Shown here in pieces: positions 47,166-56,078 of a stretch of 64,000 bases of DNA. Position 1 is the first letter of the stretch; each line of letters opens with the position of its first letter. The notes beneath the pieces are model-generated. The model searched no databases and was not told where the DNA came from. It saw only the letters and a program-made list of their open reading frames with translations. The DNA comes from Rhodoferax lacus (lineage in GTDB: Bacteria > Pseudomonadota > Gammaproteobacteria > Burkholderiales > Burkholderiaceae_C), in assembly GCF_003415675.1 (NCBI RefSeq), contig NZ_QFZK01000010.1, positions 1 through 64,000 of the forward strand. The letters are read 5' to 3'. The position numbers and the translations under genes were made by a program.

Positions 47166-49845
47166 GCTCCGTACCGCTGCCGTTCAAGGCGAGCACCAGG
47201 CGGCAGACTTTGGCCTCATCAGAAGGCCGCTCCACAAAGCCCACGCTGCGCGCCAGATGGCGCATGGCCAGATTCTCGGCCAGCACCATGCCCACCAGAT
47301 TCTGCGTGCCGTTGGCACGCGCATAGCGCACCATCTTGTCCAGCAGGACGTGGCCCAGGCCCCGTCCCTTGCAGTCCGAGCGCACGATGATGGCGAACTC
47401 GGCATCGATGTTGTCGGGGTCGCTGAGGGCGCGCACCACGCCCAGCGTCTGCTCCGGGCCCCGGGCGTTCATGGGGTCAGGGGCCACCGCCACAAAAGCC
47501 ATCTCGCGTGCGTAATCAATCTGCGTCAGGCGGGCCAGCTCGCTGGGCTCCAGATGGCGCTGGCTGAAGAACACGCGCATGCGAACGTCCTCGGGTGCCA
47601 ATTGCTGCAAGAACGCCAGATGCTGGGCCTGGTCCTCCGGGCGAATCGGGCGCAGCGTCAGGCTGCGCCCATTCCAGCGGCAGGGCTCCGCCAGGTGCTG
47701 CGGATAGGGGCGGATGGCAAAGTGCTGCTCGCCACCTGCAGCGGTGCTGCTGACCTTGATGCGCGCGTCCAGCGCCACCACGCCATGGGCATCGGCCAGC
47801 AGCGGGTTGATGTCCAGCTCGGCCAGCTCGGGTATATCGGCCAGCAGCTGTGAGACGGCCAGCAGCACGCCCTGCAGCGCTTCCATGTCCACCGCAGGCG
47901 TGTCCCGAAAACCCTTGAGCAAGCGCGAGACCCGGGTGCGCTCCATCAGTGCACGCGCCAGTGGTGCGTTCAAGGGCGGCAGCGCTACCGCGCGGTCGGC
48001 CACCACTTCCACAGCGGTGCCGCCTTGCCCGAACAGGATCACCGGGCCAAACACCCGGTCCAGGCTGGCGCCCACAATCAGCTCATGGGCCTGCGGCCGG
48101 TGCACCATGGCCTGTACCGTGAAGCCGTCAATGCGCGCATCCGGCCGCGCCGCGCGCACACGCTCCAGCATCTGCTGTGCGGCGCGGTGCACCGCGTCTT
48201 CGCTGGCCAGGTCCAGCGCCACGCCGCCCACATCGGACTTGTGCGAAATGTCGGGCGAGAGAATTTTCAGCACCACCGGCCAGCCCAGTTGTGCGGCCGC
48301 CTGCTGCGCTGCCTGCGGTGTGGCGTCAGCCCGGCGGGTCGGCACCACCGGAATGCCATAGGCCTGCAGCACGTGCTTGGCTTCCAGCTCGCTCAGCATC
48401 TCGCGCCCGCCTGCCAGCACCTGCTGCACCAGGGTCTGCGTGCCGCGGCTGTCCACCTCGGGCTGCACGGGCCTGGCACTTGGCGCCTCCAGCAACTGCG
48501 CCTGGTTGCGCCGGTAGGTGACGCCAAAACCAAAGGCCCGCACCGCCTGCTCGGGCGTGCTGTAGCTGGCCACCCGGGCCCCCTGAAACAGCCGGGTGGC
48601 CTCCTGCACCGCCTGGGCCCCCAGCCAACAGGCCATCAGGGCCGGCGGCTTGTGTGTGGCCAGCGGCAACAGGGCGCGGGCAATCTCGGCACTGGGCACG
48701 ATGGCCGTGGGTGCATGCATCATCAGCACGGCGCCGCAGGCGGCATCGGCCAGCAGCAGCTGCAGGGCCTGCACATAGCGCTGCACCGGCGCATCACCAA
48801 TGATGTCCACCGGGTTGCCGTGTGACCAGTTGGGCGGCAGCAAGGCGTCCAGCGCGTGCAGGGTGGCGCTGGAGAGCTGCGTCAGCTCCACACCGAGGTG
48901 CTCGGCGGCGTCCACGGCCAGCACACCGGCACCGCCGCCGTTGGTCAGCAGCGTCAGCGTGTCGGCCTGGTTGCCGCGAAAGCGCGCCAGGGCTTCCGTG
49001 GCATCGAACAATTGTTCCAGGCTGTCCACACGCAGCATGCCAGCCCGCGCAATGGCCGCGTCGACCACCAGGTCGTTGCCCGCCAGCCCTCCGGTATGCG
49101 AGGCCGCGGCCTGTTGGCCTTTGCGGGAGCGCCCGGCCTTCACTACGATCACCGGCTTGTTGCGCGCCGCCGCGCGCGCGGCCGACATGAACTTGCGCGC
49201 CGCTGTGACCGATTCGATGTACAGCAGGATGGCGCGCGTCCTGGCGTCACTGGCCAGGTAGTCCAGCATGTCGCCAAAATCAATGTCCAGGTGTTCGCCC
49301 AAGGACACGCAGTGCGAGAAGCCGATGCCGCGCGCCTCGGCCCAGTCCAGCATGGCCGTGGTCAGCGCGCCCGACTGCGAGACAAAGGCCAGCTCGCCGG
49401 GCAGTGCATCGCGGTGCGCAAAGCTGGCGTTTAGATGCACATAGGGCGACAGCAGGCCAATGCAGTTGGGCCCCAGAATGCGCAGCAGCGCGGGCTGGGC
49501 TGCTGCCAGTACCTCGGCTTGTTGCGCCGCGCTCAGACCGGCAGTGAGCAGTACCACCGCGCGTGTACCCAAGCTGGCCAGTTGCTGCACCAGCAGCGCC
49601 ACGGTGTCGGGCGGCGTGCAGACCACGGCCAGGTCGGGCACCTGCGGCAGGTCTTGCACACGGGGCACCACGGCAATGCGGCCCAGCGCGGTGTACTTCG
49701 GGTTGACGGCATACAGCGGGCCTGCAAAGCCGCCCTCCAACAGGTTGCGCCACACCGTGCTCCCCACGCGCCCGGGCCGCATGGAGGCACCAATCACCGC
49801 CACAGAGGCCGGGTTGAACAGCCGCTCCAGGTTGCGGATGCTCAT
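47146..49845 (-). CDS. Acyl-CoA synthetase (NDP-forming)/GNAT fusion, Pat-like protein acetyltransferase
   Basis: Protein of 899 residues in three parts. Residues 1-460 are CoA-binding and succinyl-CoA-ligase-like domains (FNPASVAVIGASMRPGRVGS, ILGPNCIGL, AASHTGGLAGND with the phospho-histidine). Residues about 480-700 are an ATP-grasp domain (LEAKHVLQAYGIPVVPTRR, LKILSPDISHKSDVGGVAL). The last 170 residues are a GNAT acetyltransferase (IVRSDCKGRGLGHVLLDKMV). This is the layout of Pat/YfiQ, which acetylates and silences acyl-CoA synthetases; the window has several such ligases. ATG 49845 gives the family N terminus, and the longer frame to 49923 overlaps the XRE gene. Confidence 0.88.
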   Translation of the reverse strand: MSIRNLERLFNPASVAVIGASMRPGRVGSTVWRNLLEGGFAGPLYAVNPKYTALGRIAVVPRVQDLPQVPDLAVVCTPPDTVALLVQQLASLGTRAVVLLTAGLSAAQQAEVLAAAQPALLRILGPNCIGLLSPYVHLNASFAHRDALPGELAFVSQSGALTTAMLDWAEARGIGFSHCVSLGEHLDIDFGDMLDYLASDARTRAILLYIESVTAARKFMSAARAAARNKPVIVVKAGRSRKGQQAAASHTGGLAGNDLVVDAAIARAGMLRVDSLEQLFDATEALARFRGNQADTLTLLTNGGGAGVLAVDAAEHLGVELTQLSSATLHALDALLPPNWSHGNPVDIIGDAPVQRYVQALQLLLADAACGAVLMMHAPTAIVPSAEIARALLPLATHKPPALMACWLGAQAVQEATRLFQGARVASYSTPEQAVRAFGFGVTYRRNQAQLLEAPSARPVQPEVDSRGTQTLVQQVLAGGREMLSELEAKHVLQAYGIPVVPTRRADATPQAAQQAAAQLGWPVVLKILSPDISHKSDVGGVALDLASEDAVHRAAQQMLERVRAARPDARIDGFTVQAMVHRPQAHELIVGASLDRVFGPVILFGQGGTAVEVVADRAVALPPLNAPLARALMERTRVSRLLKGFRDTPAVDMEALQGVLLAVSQLLADIPELAELDINPLLADAHGVVALDARIKVSSTAAGGEQHFAIRPYPQHLAEPCRWNGRSLTLRPIRPEDQAQHLAFLQQLAPEDVRMRVFFSQRHLEPSELARLTQIDYAREMAFVAVAPDPMNARGPEQTLGVVRALSDPDNIDAEFAIIVRSDCKGRGLGHVLLDKMVRYARANGTQNLVGMVLAENLAMRHLARSVGFVERPSDEAKVCRLVLALNGSGTELSCPAP

Positions 49846-49861
49846 GGCACCGCAACGTCCG

Positions 49862-50143
49862 TCATGGCTTGGCGCTGGCTGCCCCGTGGGTGCGCTGCAA
49901 GCCCATCGCCGACATTTTTTCAAAATCGCAAAACAGTTCGCACAGGTCCACGTTCAGTGCAGCGGCCAGGGCACCCAGCACTACCAGCGTGGGGTTGGCC
50001 GCACCCGCCTCAATGCGCGAAAGGTAGGTGCGGTAAATGCCGCAGCGCTCGGCCAGCGTGTCCTGGGTGGCACCGCTGCCCAGGCGCAAACGCTTGACGC
50101 GTTGACCCACAGTCTTCTTGAATTCCACATCATCGTTCTGCAT
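49862..50143 (-). CDS. XRE-family transcriptional regulator
   Basis: Single-domain DNA-binding protein of 93 residues. The helix-turn-helix is VGQRVKRLRLGSGATQDTLA followed by AERCGIYRTYLSRIEAGAAN. A short tail follows with no effector domain. ATG 50143 is preceded by GGAGG; the frame extends to 50185 without support. It is 16 nt upstream of the Pat-like gene and likely co-transcribed with it, and divergent from the PaaK-like ligase. It resembles the second XRE protein at 61781. Confidence 0.85.
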   Translation of the reverse strand: MQNDDVEFKKTVGQRVKRLRLGSGATQDTLAERCGIYRTYLSRIEAGAANPTLVVLGALAAALNVDLCELFCDFEKMSAMGLQRTHGAASAKP

Positions 50144-50280
50144 GTCAGTAGCCTCCAGGGAAGAAATGCAGGTGAAACACACCACTGGGTCCGATTGGAA
50201 TCACACCAGCTTTTGGCTTGTTGACAATTCGCAGCTTCGCTGTGGCCCCGTCGTCAACACTGGCGTGCATGCCATCTGCC

Positions 50281-51651
50281 ATGGATTGTTTTTTGCTGGG
50301 TGCTGCCGCACTGGATGTGCTGGCCGCCAACCGCTGCAGCCGCCGGGAGCTTGCACTGCGCCAGGCGCAGCGCCTGGACCGCCTGCTGCGGGAGCTCGCC
50401 CTTGGCAACACCCTGTACGCCGCGCACCTGCGTGGCAGGGGCCATGGCATCACATCCTTGCAGCAGCTTCCGGTGGTCACCAAGGCCGAGCTGATGCAGC
50501 GCTTTGACGAATGGGTAACCGACCCGCAGCTGCGCCTGCCAGACCTGCAGGCCTTTACCGCAGACCCCACGCGCATTGCCGAGCCCTTTCTTGGCCAGTA
50601 CACGGTGTGGGAGAGCTCGGGCTCCAGCGGCACGCCGGGCATCTTTGTGCAGGACCGCTGCGCCATGGCTATCTACGACGCACTGGAGTCCATACGGCGC
50701 AGCCCGCCGTGCGTCTCCAGGCGCTGGCTGGACCCGCTGTACTGCAGTGAACGCATGGCCCTTGTGGCGGCCACCGAAGGGCATTTCGCCAGCATCGTGT
50801 CGGTGCGCAGGCTCAAACACATCAACCCCTGGGCCGCGCAGGCCACGCACTGCCTGAGCATCCTGCAGCCACTGAACAGCCTGGTGCAGCAACTCAATGC
50901 CTTTGCGCCCACCATCCTCAGCACCTACCCCACCGTGGCCACGCTGCTGGCCGAACAACAGGCGCTGGGCAAGCTCAAGCTCAAGTTGAGCGAGGTCTGG
51001 ACCGGTGGCGAAACACTGAGTGGCGCGGCACGCGAACGCATTGCCGAAGTCTTCCAATGCGCGGTGCGCAACCACTATGGTGCGTCCGAATTTTTCAGCA
51101 TCGCCTCCGAATGCGCACGGGGCCAAATGCACGCCAACACCGACTGGCTGATTCTGGAGCCGGTGGATGAAAACCACCAACCGGTGCCGCCAGGACACGC
51201 CTCGGCCACCACCTTGCTCACGCACCTGGGCAACCGCGTTCAGCCGCTGGTGCGCTACGACCTGGGTGACCAGATCACGCTGGTCCACAGCCCGTGTGCC
51301 TGCGGTTCACCCTTTCCGGTCATACAGGTCAGCGGCCGCAACGATCCGCCGCTGCGGCTGCGCGGCAGGCAGGGTGTGCCGGTGGTGATCGTGCCGCTGG
51401 CGCTGACCACGGTGCTGGAAGAGCAGGCCGGTCTGTTCGCGTTCCAGTTGCGCCAGCAAGACGATGCAACGCTGGAACTTGCGGTGCCGCAAAAGGACGC
51501 GCACGCACAGGCCAGCCTGCGCAAGGCATGCCGGGCACTGCAGCGCTTTTTTGACATGCAGGGCGCAGCACGTATCCGCATTCATACGCGCAGTGGGGTG
51601 GAACTGCCGCGCGGCACCAGCGGCAAGGCTGCGCGCGTGCTCTCAATATGA
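50281..51651 (+). CDS. Phenylacetate-CoA ligase-like adenylate-forming enzyme
   Basis: Protein of 456 residues with PaaK-type organisation: QQLPVVTKAELMQRF, the nucleotide loop WESSGSSGTPGIFVQD, SEVWTGGETLSG, HYGASEF, YDLGDQI and a C-terminal lysine in RGTSGKAARVL. The aryl or acyl acid used is unknown. The start is uncertain: ATG 50281 and ATG 50269 are both near the family N terminus and neither has a clear ribosome site; a GTG at 50218 is less likely. It is divergent from the XRE-Pat pair. It ends 102 nt before hsp20. Confidence 0.82.
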   Translation: MDCFLLGAAALDVLAANRCSRRELALRQAQRLDRLLRELALGNTLYAAHLRGRGHGITSLQQLPVVTKAELMQRFDEWVTDPQLRLPDLQAFTADPTRIAEPFLGQYTVWESSGSSGTPGIFVQDRCAMAIYDALESIRRSPPCVSRRWLDPLYCSERMALVAATEGHFASIVSVRRLKHINPWAAQATHCLSILQPLNSLVQQLNAFAPTILSTYPTVATLLAEQQALGKLKLKLSEVWTGGETLSGAARERIAEVFQCAVRNHYGASEFFSIASECARGQMHANTDWLILEPVDENHQPVPPGHASATTLLTHLGNRVQPLVRYDLGDQITLVHSPCACGSPFPVIQVSGRNDPPLRLRGRQGVPVVIVPLALTTVLEEQAGLFAFQLRQQDDATLELAVPQKDAHAQASLRKACRALQRFFDMQGAARIRIHTRSGVELPRGTSGKAARVLSI

Positions 51652-51676
51652 CATTTGGCCCCGGCACCTGTGCCGA

Positions 51677-51690
51677 TTGCGAATTCTCAA
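51677..51690 (+). promoter_or_regulatory. TTGCG-N4-CGCAA-type site before hsp20-1
   Basis: TTGCG-AATT-CTCAA, one mismatch from a perfect palindrome. It is 63 nt before the hsp20 start. The -10-like AACAAT at 51713-51718 begins 29.5 nt from the site centre, so the site takes the -35 position of an activator at about -41. Confidence 0.7.
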
Positions 51691-51753
51691 TTAGCATGTT
51701 TGGCGTGCTGAAAACAATGGACCTCCGCCGTCCATTTTTTATCAGGAGTCCCT

Positions 51754-52305
51754 ATGAGCCGCCTAAGCCTTACCAACACCACGGTGCCCGATACCTTCCA
51801 GTCGCTGTTCCGTCAGATGGCCCAACCCTGGGGCATGGATGACCGGCTGATGGACGCCATGTTGCGCCCCGGTCTGTCGCTGCTGGACCCATCCTTCAAC
51901 CTCTCGCTGGACGCCATGACGCGCCGCTTTGCCAACTCGCTGCGCATGCGTGACAACCTGCTGGGCGGCATGCATGTGAATGTGGATGTGGTTGAAAAAA
52001 ATGGCGCCTACAAAGTGCGCGCCGACCTCCCTGGCATGAAGAAGGAGGACATCAACGTCCGCATCGAAGGCAATGTGGTGAACATCGAAGCCAAGACCCA
52101 GGAGGCCTCCGAGAAGAAAGAGGCCGATGGCAAGACGGTGTTCAACGAGCGCTACTACGGTGCCGTCTCCCGCACCTTTGCGCTGGACCAGGATATTGAC
52201 GAGAGCAAGGCCACCGGCAAATACGCCGACGGCGTGCTCACCCTGGACTTGCCCAAGAAGGCAAACTCACCCAAGGCCGAAGCGAAACCCATTGCCATCC
52301 AGTAG
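51754..52305 (+). CDS. Small heat-shock protein Hsp20 (first copy)
   Basis: ATP-independent holdase chaperone of 183 residues. The alpha-crystallin domain spans about residues 70-170: [49 protein letters not shown] and DGVLTLDLPKKA. The N-terminal 65 residues (DRLMDAMLRPGLSLLDPSFN) are the variable oligomerisation arm. AGGAG precedes the ATG. The CheB-CheR gene begins within or directly after its 3' end, so the two are likely coupled. The C-terminal I-x-I tail appears as PIAIQ. A second, shorter copy lies at 62811. Confidence 0.93.
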   Translation: MSRLSLTNTTVPDTFQSLFRQMAQPWGMDDRLMDAMLRPGLSLLDPSFNLSLDAMTRRFANSLRMRDNLLGGMHVNVDVVEKNGAYKVRADLPGMKKEDINVRIEGNVVNIEAKTQEASEKKEADGKTVFNERYYGAVSRTFALDQDIDESKATGKYADGVLTLDLPKKANSPKAEAKPIAIQ

Positions 52306-54988
52306 CAACGCCTCCGCAGGGCCTCAACCCCCACAAGCCCAGCCCCAAGCGCCGTCATTCCCCCTGGTGGGGATTGGCGCATCCGCGGGTGGGTTGCAGG
52401 CCCTGCAACTTTTCCTGGGCGGGGTGCCGCCCGCCTCGGGTATGGCCTTTGTCATCGTCCAGCACAGGGACCCGACCCACGACGGCCAACTGGTGGAAAT
52501 CCTCCAGCGCAGCACGCCCATGCCGGTCCTGCAGGCAGCCGACCAGATGCTGGTGCAGCCAGACCATGTGTATGTCATCCCCCCGGACCAGGACCTCTCC
52601 CTGCTGCAGGGCCGGCTGCTGCTGCTGGAGCCCATGCGGCAGCACGGCCCGCGCTTGCCGATTGACTTCTTTTTTCGTGCGCTGGCAGCCGACATGCGCG
52701 CGCGCAGCATAGGCGTCATCCTCTCCGGCACGGGCTCGGACGGCACCTTGGGCCTGCGCGCCATACGCGAGGCCTCGGGCTCGGTGTTTGTGCAGGACCC
52801 CATCACCGCAGCCTTTGACAGCATGCCGCGCAGCGCCATCGCAGCCGGGCTGGCTGACGTGGTGGCCTCGCCGCAGGAGCTGGCGCAGCGGGTGCTGTCC
52901 TACCGCACATTCGAGCCCTGGCAGGCGAAGATGGCGCCCGAGGCCGGTGGCGGCGACGAGCCCGATCTGGACAAGGTGATTGCTGTGCTGCGCCTGCAAA
53001 CCGGGCAGGACTTTTCGCTCTACAAAAAGAGCACCGTGTACCGCCGCGTGGAGCGCCGCATGGCCCTGCACCAGTTGCCCCGCCTGGGCGACTACCTGCG
53101 GTTCCTGCGGCAAAACAAACAGGAGGCCAGCCAGCTGTTCAAGGAGCTGCTGATCGGCGTCACGCGCTTCTTCCGCGAGGCCGAGGTGTGGGAGCAGCTC
53201 AAGTCCGACTGCATTCCCGCCCTGCTGGCCGCTATGCCCGGCGGGGGCACCCTGCGTGCCTGGATTCCCGCCTGCTCCACTGGCGAAGAGGCTTACACCC
53301 TGGCCATGGTTTTCCGCGAAGCGCTGGACCAGTGCAAGCCCGATGTGCACTATGCCCTGCAGATCTTTGCCACCGACCTGGACCCGGACGCCATCCAGCT
53401 GGCGCGCACTGGCGTCTATCCCGCCAATATTTCTGCCGATGTGTCCGAGGCGCGTCTGCAGCGCTTTTTTGTGCAGGAAGACGGCGTCTTCCGCGTCGGG
53501 CGCGACATACGCGGCATGGTGGTGTTCTCGCAGCAGAACGTGGTGATGGATCCGCCCTTTACCAACATCGACCTGCTGAGCTGCCGCAACCTGCTGATCT
53601 ATCTGGAGTCCGACCTGCAGCGCAAACTGCTGCCCCTGTTCCACTACAGCCTGCGCGCCAACGGCATCCTGGTGTTGGGCAACTCTGAAACCGTGGGCGA
53701 GAACAGCAGCCTGTTTTCTGCATTGCCCGGGCGCACCCGGCTGTACCAGCGCCGCAATGTGGCCACCAGCTACGATCCCGCGGACTTTCCCCCGGTCTTC
53801 AGCCGCCCCCGCCCCGGCGTGGGTGCAGCAGCCAGCGAAGAGCCCTCCACCCCGCAAAAAGCCCCGGAGCTGCACCAGCTCACCCAGGCGTTGTTGCTGC
53901 AGAGCTTTGCCCCCTCGGCCGTGCTGACCAACGCCCGGGGCGAGATTGTGTACCTGTGCGGCAAGGCCGGCATGTACCTGGAGCCTGCCGCAGGCAAGGC
54001 CAGCATGAGCCTGTTCTCCATGGCCAGGGAGGGACTGTCGGCCGTGCTGAATGAAATCTTCCCCAAGGCCGTGCGCGAACAAAAGCCGATAGGGCGCCAG
54101 GCCGTGCAGGTGGCTGGCCGGGCCGGTACGCAGTGGGTGGATGTCACGGTGCAGCCGCTGCTGGCGCCGCCAACCCTGTCCGGCATGGTGTTGGTGGTTT
54201 TTGCCGACGCCGCTGCACCGTCTGCCAGGGTTCCCCAGCCCGCAGTGCAGGATGACCGGCTGAGCACGCTGGCCTCCGAGATGCAGCATGTGCGGGATGA
54301 GTTGCGCACCACGCGCGACGAGATGCAGGCCTCGCAGGAGGAGCTCAAGTCCAGCAACGAGGAGCTGCAAAGCACCAACGAAGAACTGCAAAGCGCCAAC
54401 GAGGAGCTCACCACCTCCAAGGAAGAAATGCAGTCCATGAACGAAGAGCTGCAGTCGCTCAACCGCGAGCTGACCTTCAAGGTGGGGGAGATGTCGCAGT
54501 CCAGCGACGATATGAAGAACCTGCTCAACAGCACCGACATTGCCACCCTGTTTCTGGATGACCAGATGCATGTGCGCCGCTTCACCACCCAGGCCTGCGG
54601 CATCTTCAAACTCATTGCCAGCGATGTGGGGCGGCCCATCACCGATCTGGTGACGGCACTGAACTACGCAGACCTGGCCCGGGATGCACAGGAAGTTTTG
54701 CGCACCCTGGTCTTCAAGGAAGTGGCGGTGGAGGGCGCCGGCCAGCGCTGGTTCAACGTCCGGATCATGCCCTACCGCACGCAGGACAACCGCATCGACG
54801 GCGTAGTTATCACCTTTGTGGATATCAGCACCCTGAAGGCACTGGAGGGCACGCTGCAGCAGGCGCTGGAGGCCTTGCAGGCGCCGGGGCAGCCGTCCGA
54901 CAGCCGCCTGCTGCGGGCACAGACCCTGCTGGCTAGTGCATCAGGCGGGCACGCTCGTACTTTTGCACCTCTTCCACAGGGTACCTGA
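52292..54988 (+). CDS. CheB-CheR-PAS fusion (chemotaxis methylesterase/methyltransferase type)
   Basis: Protein of 898 residues. CheB-like methylesterase (about 30-210): VGIGASAGGLQAL (Ser), FVIVQHRDPTHDG (His), ILSGTGSDGTLGL (Asp). CheR methyltransferase (about 225-490): IGVTRFFREAEVW, WIPACSTGEEAYTLAM, NIDLLSCRNLLIYL. Two PAS-like regions flank a coiled coil of NEEL-type heptads (about 670-740). No histidine kinase follows. No ATG exists near the N terminus; TTG 52292, overlapping the hsp20 end by 14 nt, is the most plausible start, while an ATG at 52127 lies deep in hsp20. No chemotaxis genes are nearby, so it may be a stress or envelope sensor rather than part of a motility pathway. Confidence 0.82.
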   Translation: MPSSSNASAGPQPPQAQPQAPSFPLVGIGASAGGLQALQLFLGGVPPASGMAFVIVQHRDPTHDGQLVEILQRSTPMPVLQAADQMLVQPDHVYVIPPDQDLSLLQGRLLLLEPMRQHGPRLPIDFFFRALAADMRARSIGVILSGTGSDGTLGLRAIREASGSVFVQDPITAAFDSMPRSAIAAGLADVVASPQELAQRVLSYRTFEPWQAKMAPEAGGGDEPDLDKVIAVLRLQTGQDFSLYKKSTVYRRVERRMALHQLPRLGDYLRFLRQNKQEASQLFKELLIGVTRFFREAEVWEQLKSDCIPALLAAMPGGGTLRAWIPACSTGEEAYTLAMVFREALDQCKPDVHYALQIFATDLDPDAIQLARTGVYPANISADVSEARLQRFFVQEDGVFRVGRDIRGMVVFSQQNVVMDPPFTNIDLLSCRNLLIYLESDLQRKLLPLFHYSLRANGILVLGNSETVGENSSLFSALPGRTRLYQRRNVATSYDPADFPPVFSRPRPGVGAAASEEPSTPQKAPELHQLTQALLLQSFAPSAVLTNARGEIVYLCGKAGMYLEPAAGKASMSLFSMAREGLSAVLNEIFPKAVREQKPIGRQAVQVAGRAGTQWVDVTVQPLLAPPTLSGMVLVVFADAAAPSARVPQPAVQDDRLSTLASEMQHVRDELRTTRDEMQASQEELKSSNEELQSTNEELQSANEELTTSKEEMQSMNEELQSLNRELTFKVGEMSQSSDDMKNLLNSTDIATLFLDDQMHVRRFTTQACGIFKLIASDVGRPITDLVTALNYADLARDAQEVLRTLVFKEVAVEGAGQRWFNVRIMPYRTQDNRIDGVVITFVDISTLKALEGTLQQALEALQAPGQPSDSRLLRAQTLLASASGGHARTFAPLPQGT

Positions 54989-55145
54989 GGGCGCCGTCCA
55001 GCTTGACGTATTTGGGCCCCAGGCCGACGGCGCTGTACAGGCCTATGGCACACACCGACTGGCCCCAGCGCTTGGCCAAATCCTGTTGGGAGAGCATCTG
55101 TGGGTTCTGCATTTCCATGGTGGCCTGCGCTTGCAAATTGGACAT
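54933..55145 (-). CDS. Small helix-turn-helix (AlpA/MerR-like) protein
   Basis: Seventy residues. MLSQQDLAKRWGQSVCAIGL, then GLGPKYVKLDGALRYPVEEV and QKYERARL have the pattern of excisionase/AlpA-type winged helix proteins that read a promoter or attachment site. Its 3' end overlaps the 3' end of the CheB-CheR gene by 56 nt on the opposite strand. A dyad (GCCGTTTCAA-TGCC-TTGAAATGGC, 55167-55190) lies 21 nt upstream and may be its own operator. No integrase is nearby. Confidence 0.65.
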   Translation of the reverse strand: MSNLQAQATMEMQNPQMLSQQDLAKRWGQSVCAIGLYSAVGLGPKYVKLDGALRYPVEEVQKYERARLMH

Positions 55146-55235
55146 GCGCTATTGTTGACCAGCGGTGCCGTTTCAATGCCTTGAAATGGCCGGTATTCAC
55201 GACCTTGGGTGCGCCGCCAGGCACGCCCTTGCGTG

Positions 55236-55412
55236 CTATTGCCGCTTGCGGGACAGCTCAATCCAGCAGGCACCGCAGCGCCATTTTCCGGGGGTCAGTT
55301 CCACGCCGCCTTCAGGCGGGCGTGTGCTCTGGCATTTCCCGGAACAAAACCGGAAGTGGGCAGAACCCTGCAACGGCTTGAAAGGGGCAGCGACGGTAGT
55401 GGTGCTTTGCAT
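55236..55412 (-). CDS. Small cysteine-rich protein, possible zinc finger
   Basis: Fifty-eight residues starting at ATG 55412; the frame extends upstream without support. The sequence FRFCSGKCQSTRPPEGG and WRCGACWIELSRKR holds two Cys pairs about 25 residues apart, suggesting zinc binding. It lies between the HTH gene and the universal stress protein gene, on the opposite strand from the latter. I do not recognise the family; it could be a nucleic-acid-binding or structural zinc protein. Confidence 0.45.
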   Translation of the reverse strand: MQSTTTVAAPFKPLQGSAHFRFCSGKCQSTRPPEGGVELTPGKWRCGACWIELSRKRQ

Positions 55413-55552
55413 GAATGGCTTGTAGGTGTGTGAAGACGGAATGGTCGAGCAATCACATGAACGATTCGTGACAGTCCCAGCATAACCGGTGCGGGCCACA
55501 GGAGTCTGACGGCTCCCGGTGGCCTTTTTAGCCCCCTCCAATTGCGCCCGGT

Positions 55553-55566
55553 TTGCGAATTCGCAT
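55553..55566 (+). promoter_or_regulatory. TTGCG-N4-CGCAA-type site before uspA
   Basis: TTGCG-AATT-CGCAT, one mismatch from the palindrome. It is 64 nt before the universal stress protein start. The expected hexamer 29.5 nt from the centre is CACACT (55589-55594), a poor -10. Confidence 0.65.
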
Positions 55567-55630
55567 GCAGCCCATGGGAGGCGGCCCCCACACTGCCGGT
55601 GTCTATCAACCCACAGTCAGGAGAGCCACC

Positions 55631-56068
55631 ATGTTCAAGAAATTGCTGGTGCCTGTGGACGGTTCCCCCACGTCCAAGGCCGCACTGATGACCGCCATCG
55701 ATATGGCCAAAGTGTTGGGGGCCAGCATGACGGTGGTCAGCGTGTATGACCCCTTCCCCTTCATCGTCGCCGGGCCTGACTACGGCTATGCGCAGATGCA
55801 ATACGTAGACGCCGTTCGCACCGAGACCAAAAATACGGTGGACGCGGCGCGCAAACTCGCCGCCGATGCCGGGCTCACTGTGGAAGGCTTGGTGGTGGAT
55901 GCCTCCAAGACCTGGCGCGCTATCCTGGACACGGTCCAGGGCACCGCGTCCGATCTGATCGTGATGGGGTCGCACGGCCGCAGCGGCTTGGACAAGCTGG
56001 TCATGGGCAGCGTGGCACAAAGTGTTTTGCAGCACAGCCCTGTGGCAGTGCTGGTGGTTCGGGGCTGA
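55631..56068 (+). CDS. Universal stress protein (UspA family)
   Basis: Cytoplasmic stress protein of 145 residues. It begins MFKKLLVPVDGSPTSKAALM and has the ATP-binding pattern GSHGRSGLDKLVMGSVAQ near the end, followed by HSPVAVLVVRG, so the nucleotide-binding class is indicated. AGGAG precedes the ATG. The patatin gene starts 10 nt after its stop, so they form a two-gene unit under the palindromic site at 55553. Confidence 0.92.
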   Translation: MFKKLLVPVDGSPTSKAALMTAIDMAKVLGASMTVVSVYDPFPFIVAGPDYGYAQMQYVDAVRTETKNTVDAARKLAADAGLTVEGLVVDASKTWRAILDTVQGTASDLIVMGSHGRSGLDKLVMGSVAQSVLQHSPVAVLVVRG

Positions 56069-56078
56069 TCCGGCGCGC

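Noticed and set aside
50221-50234. Degenerate TTGCG-N4-CGCAA-like site (TTGACAATTCGCAG) before the PaaK-like gene
   Set aside because: Three mismatches, no -10-like hexamer at the spacing seen at the other sites, and TTGACA may simply be a -35 box.
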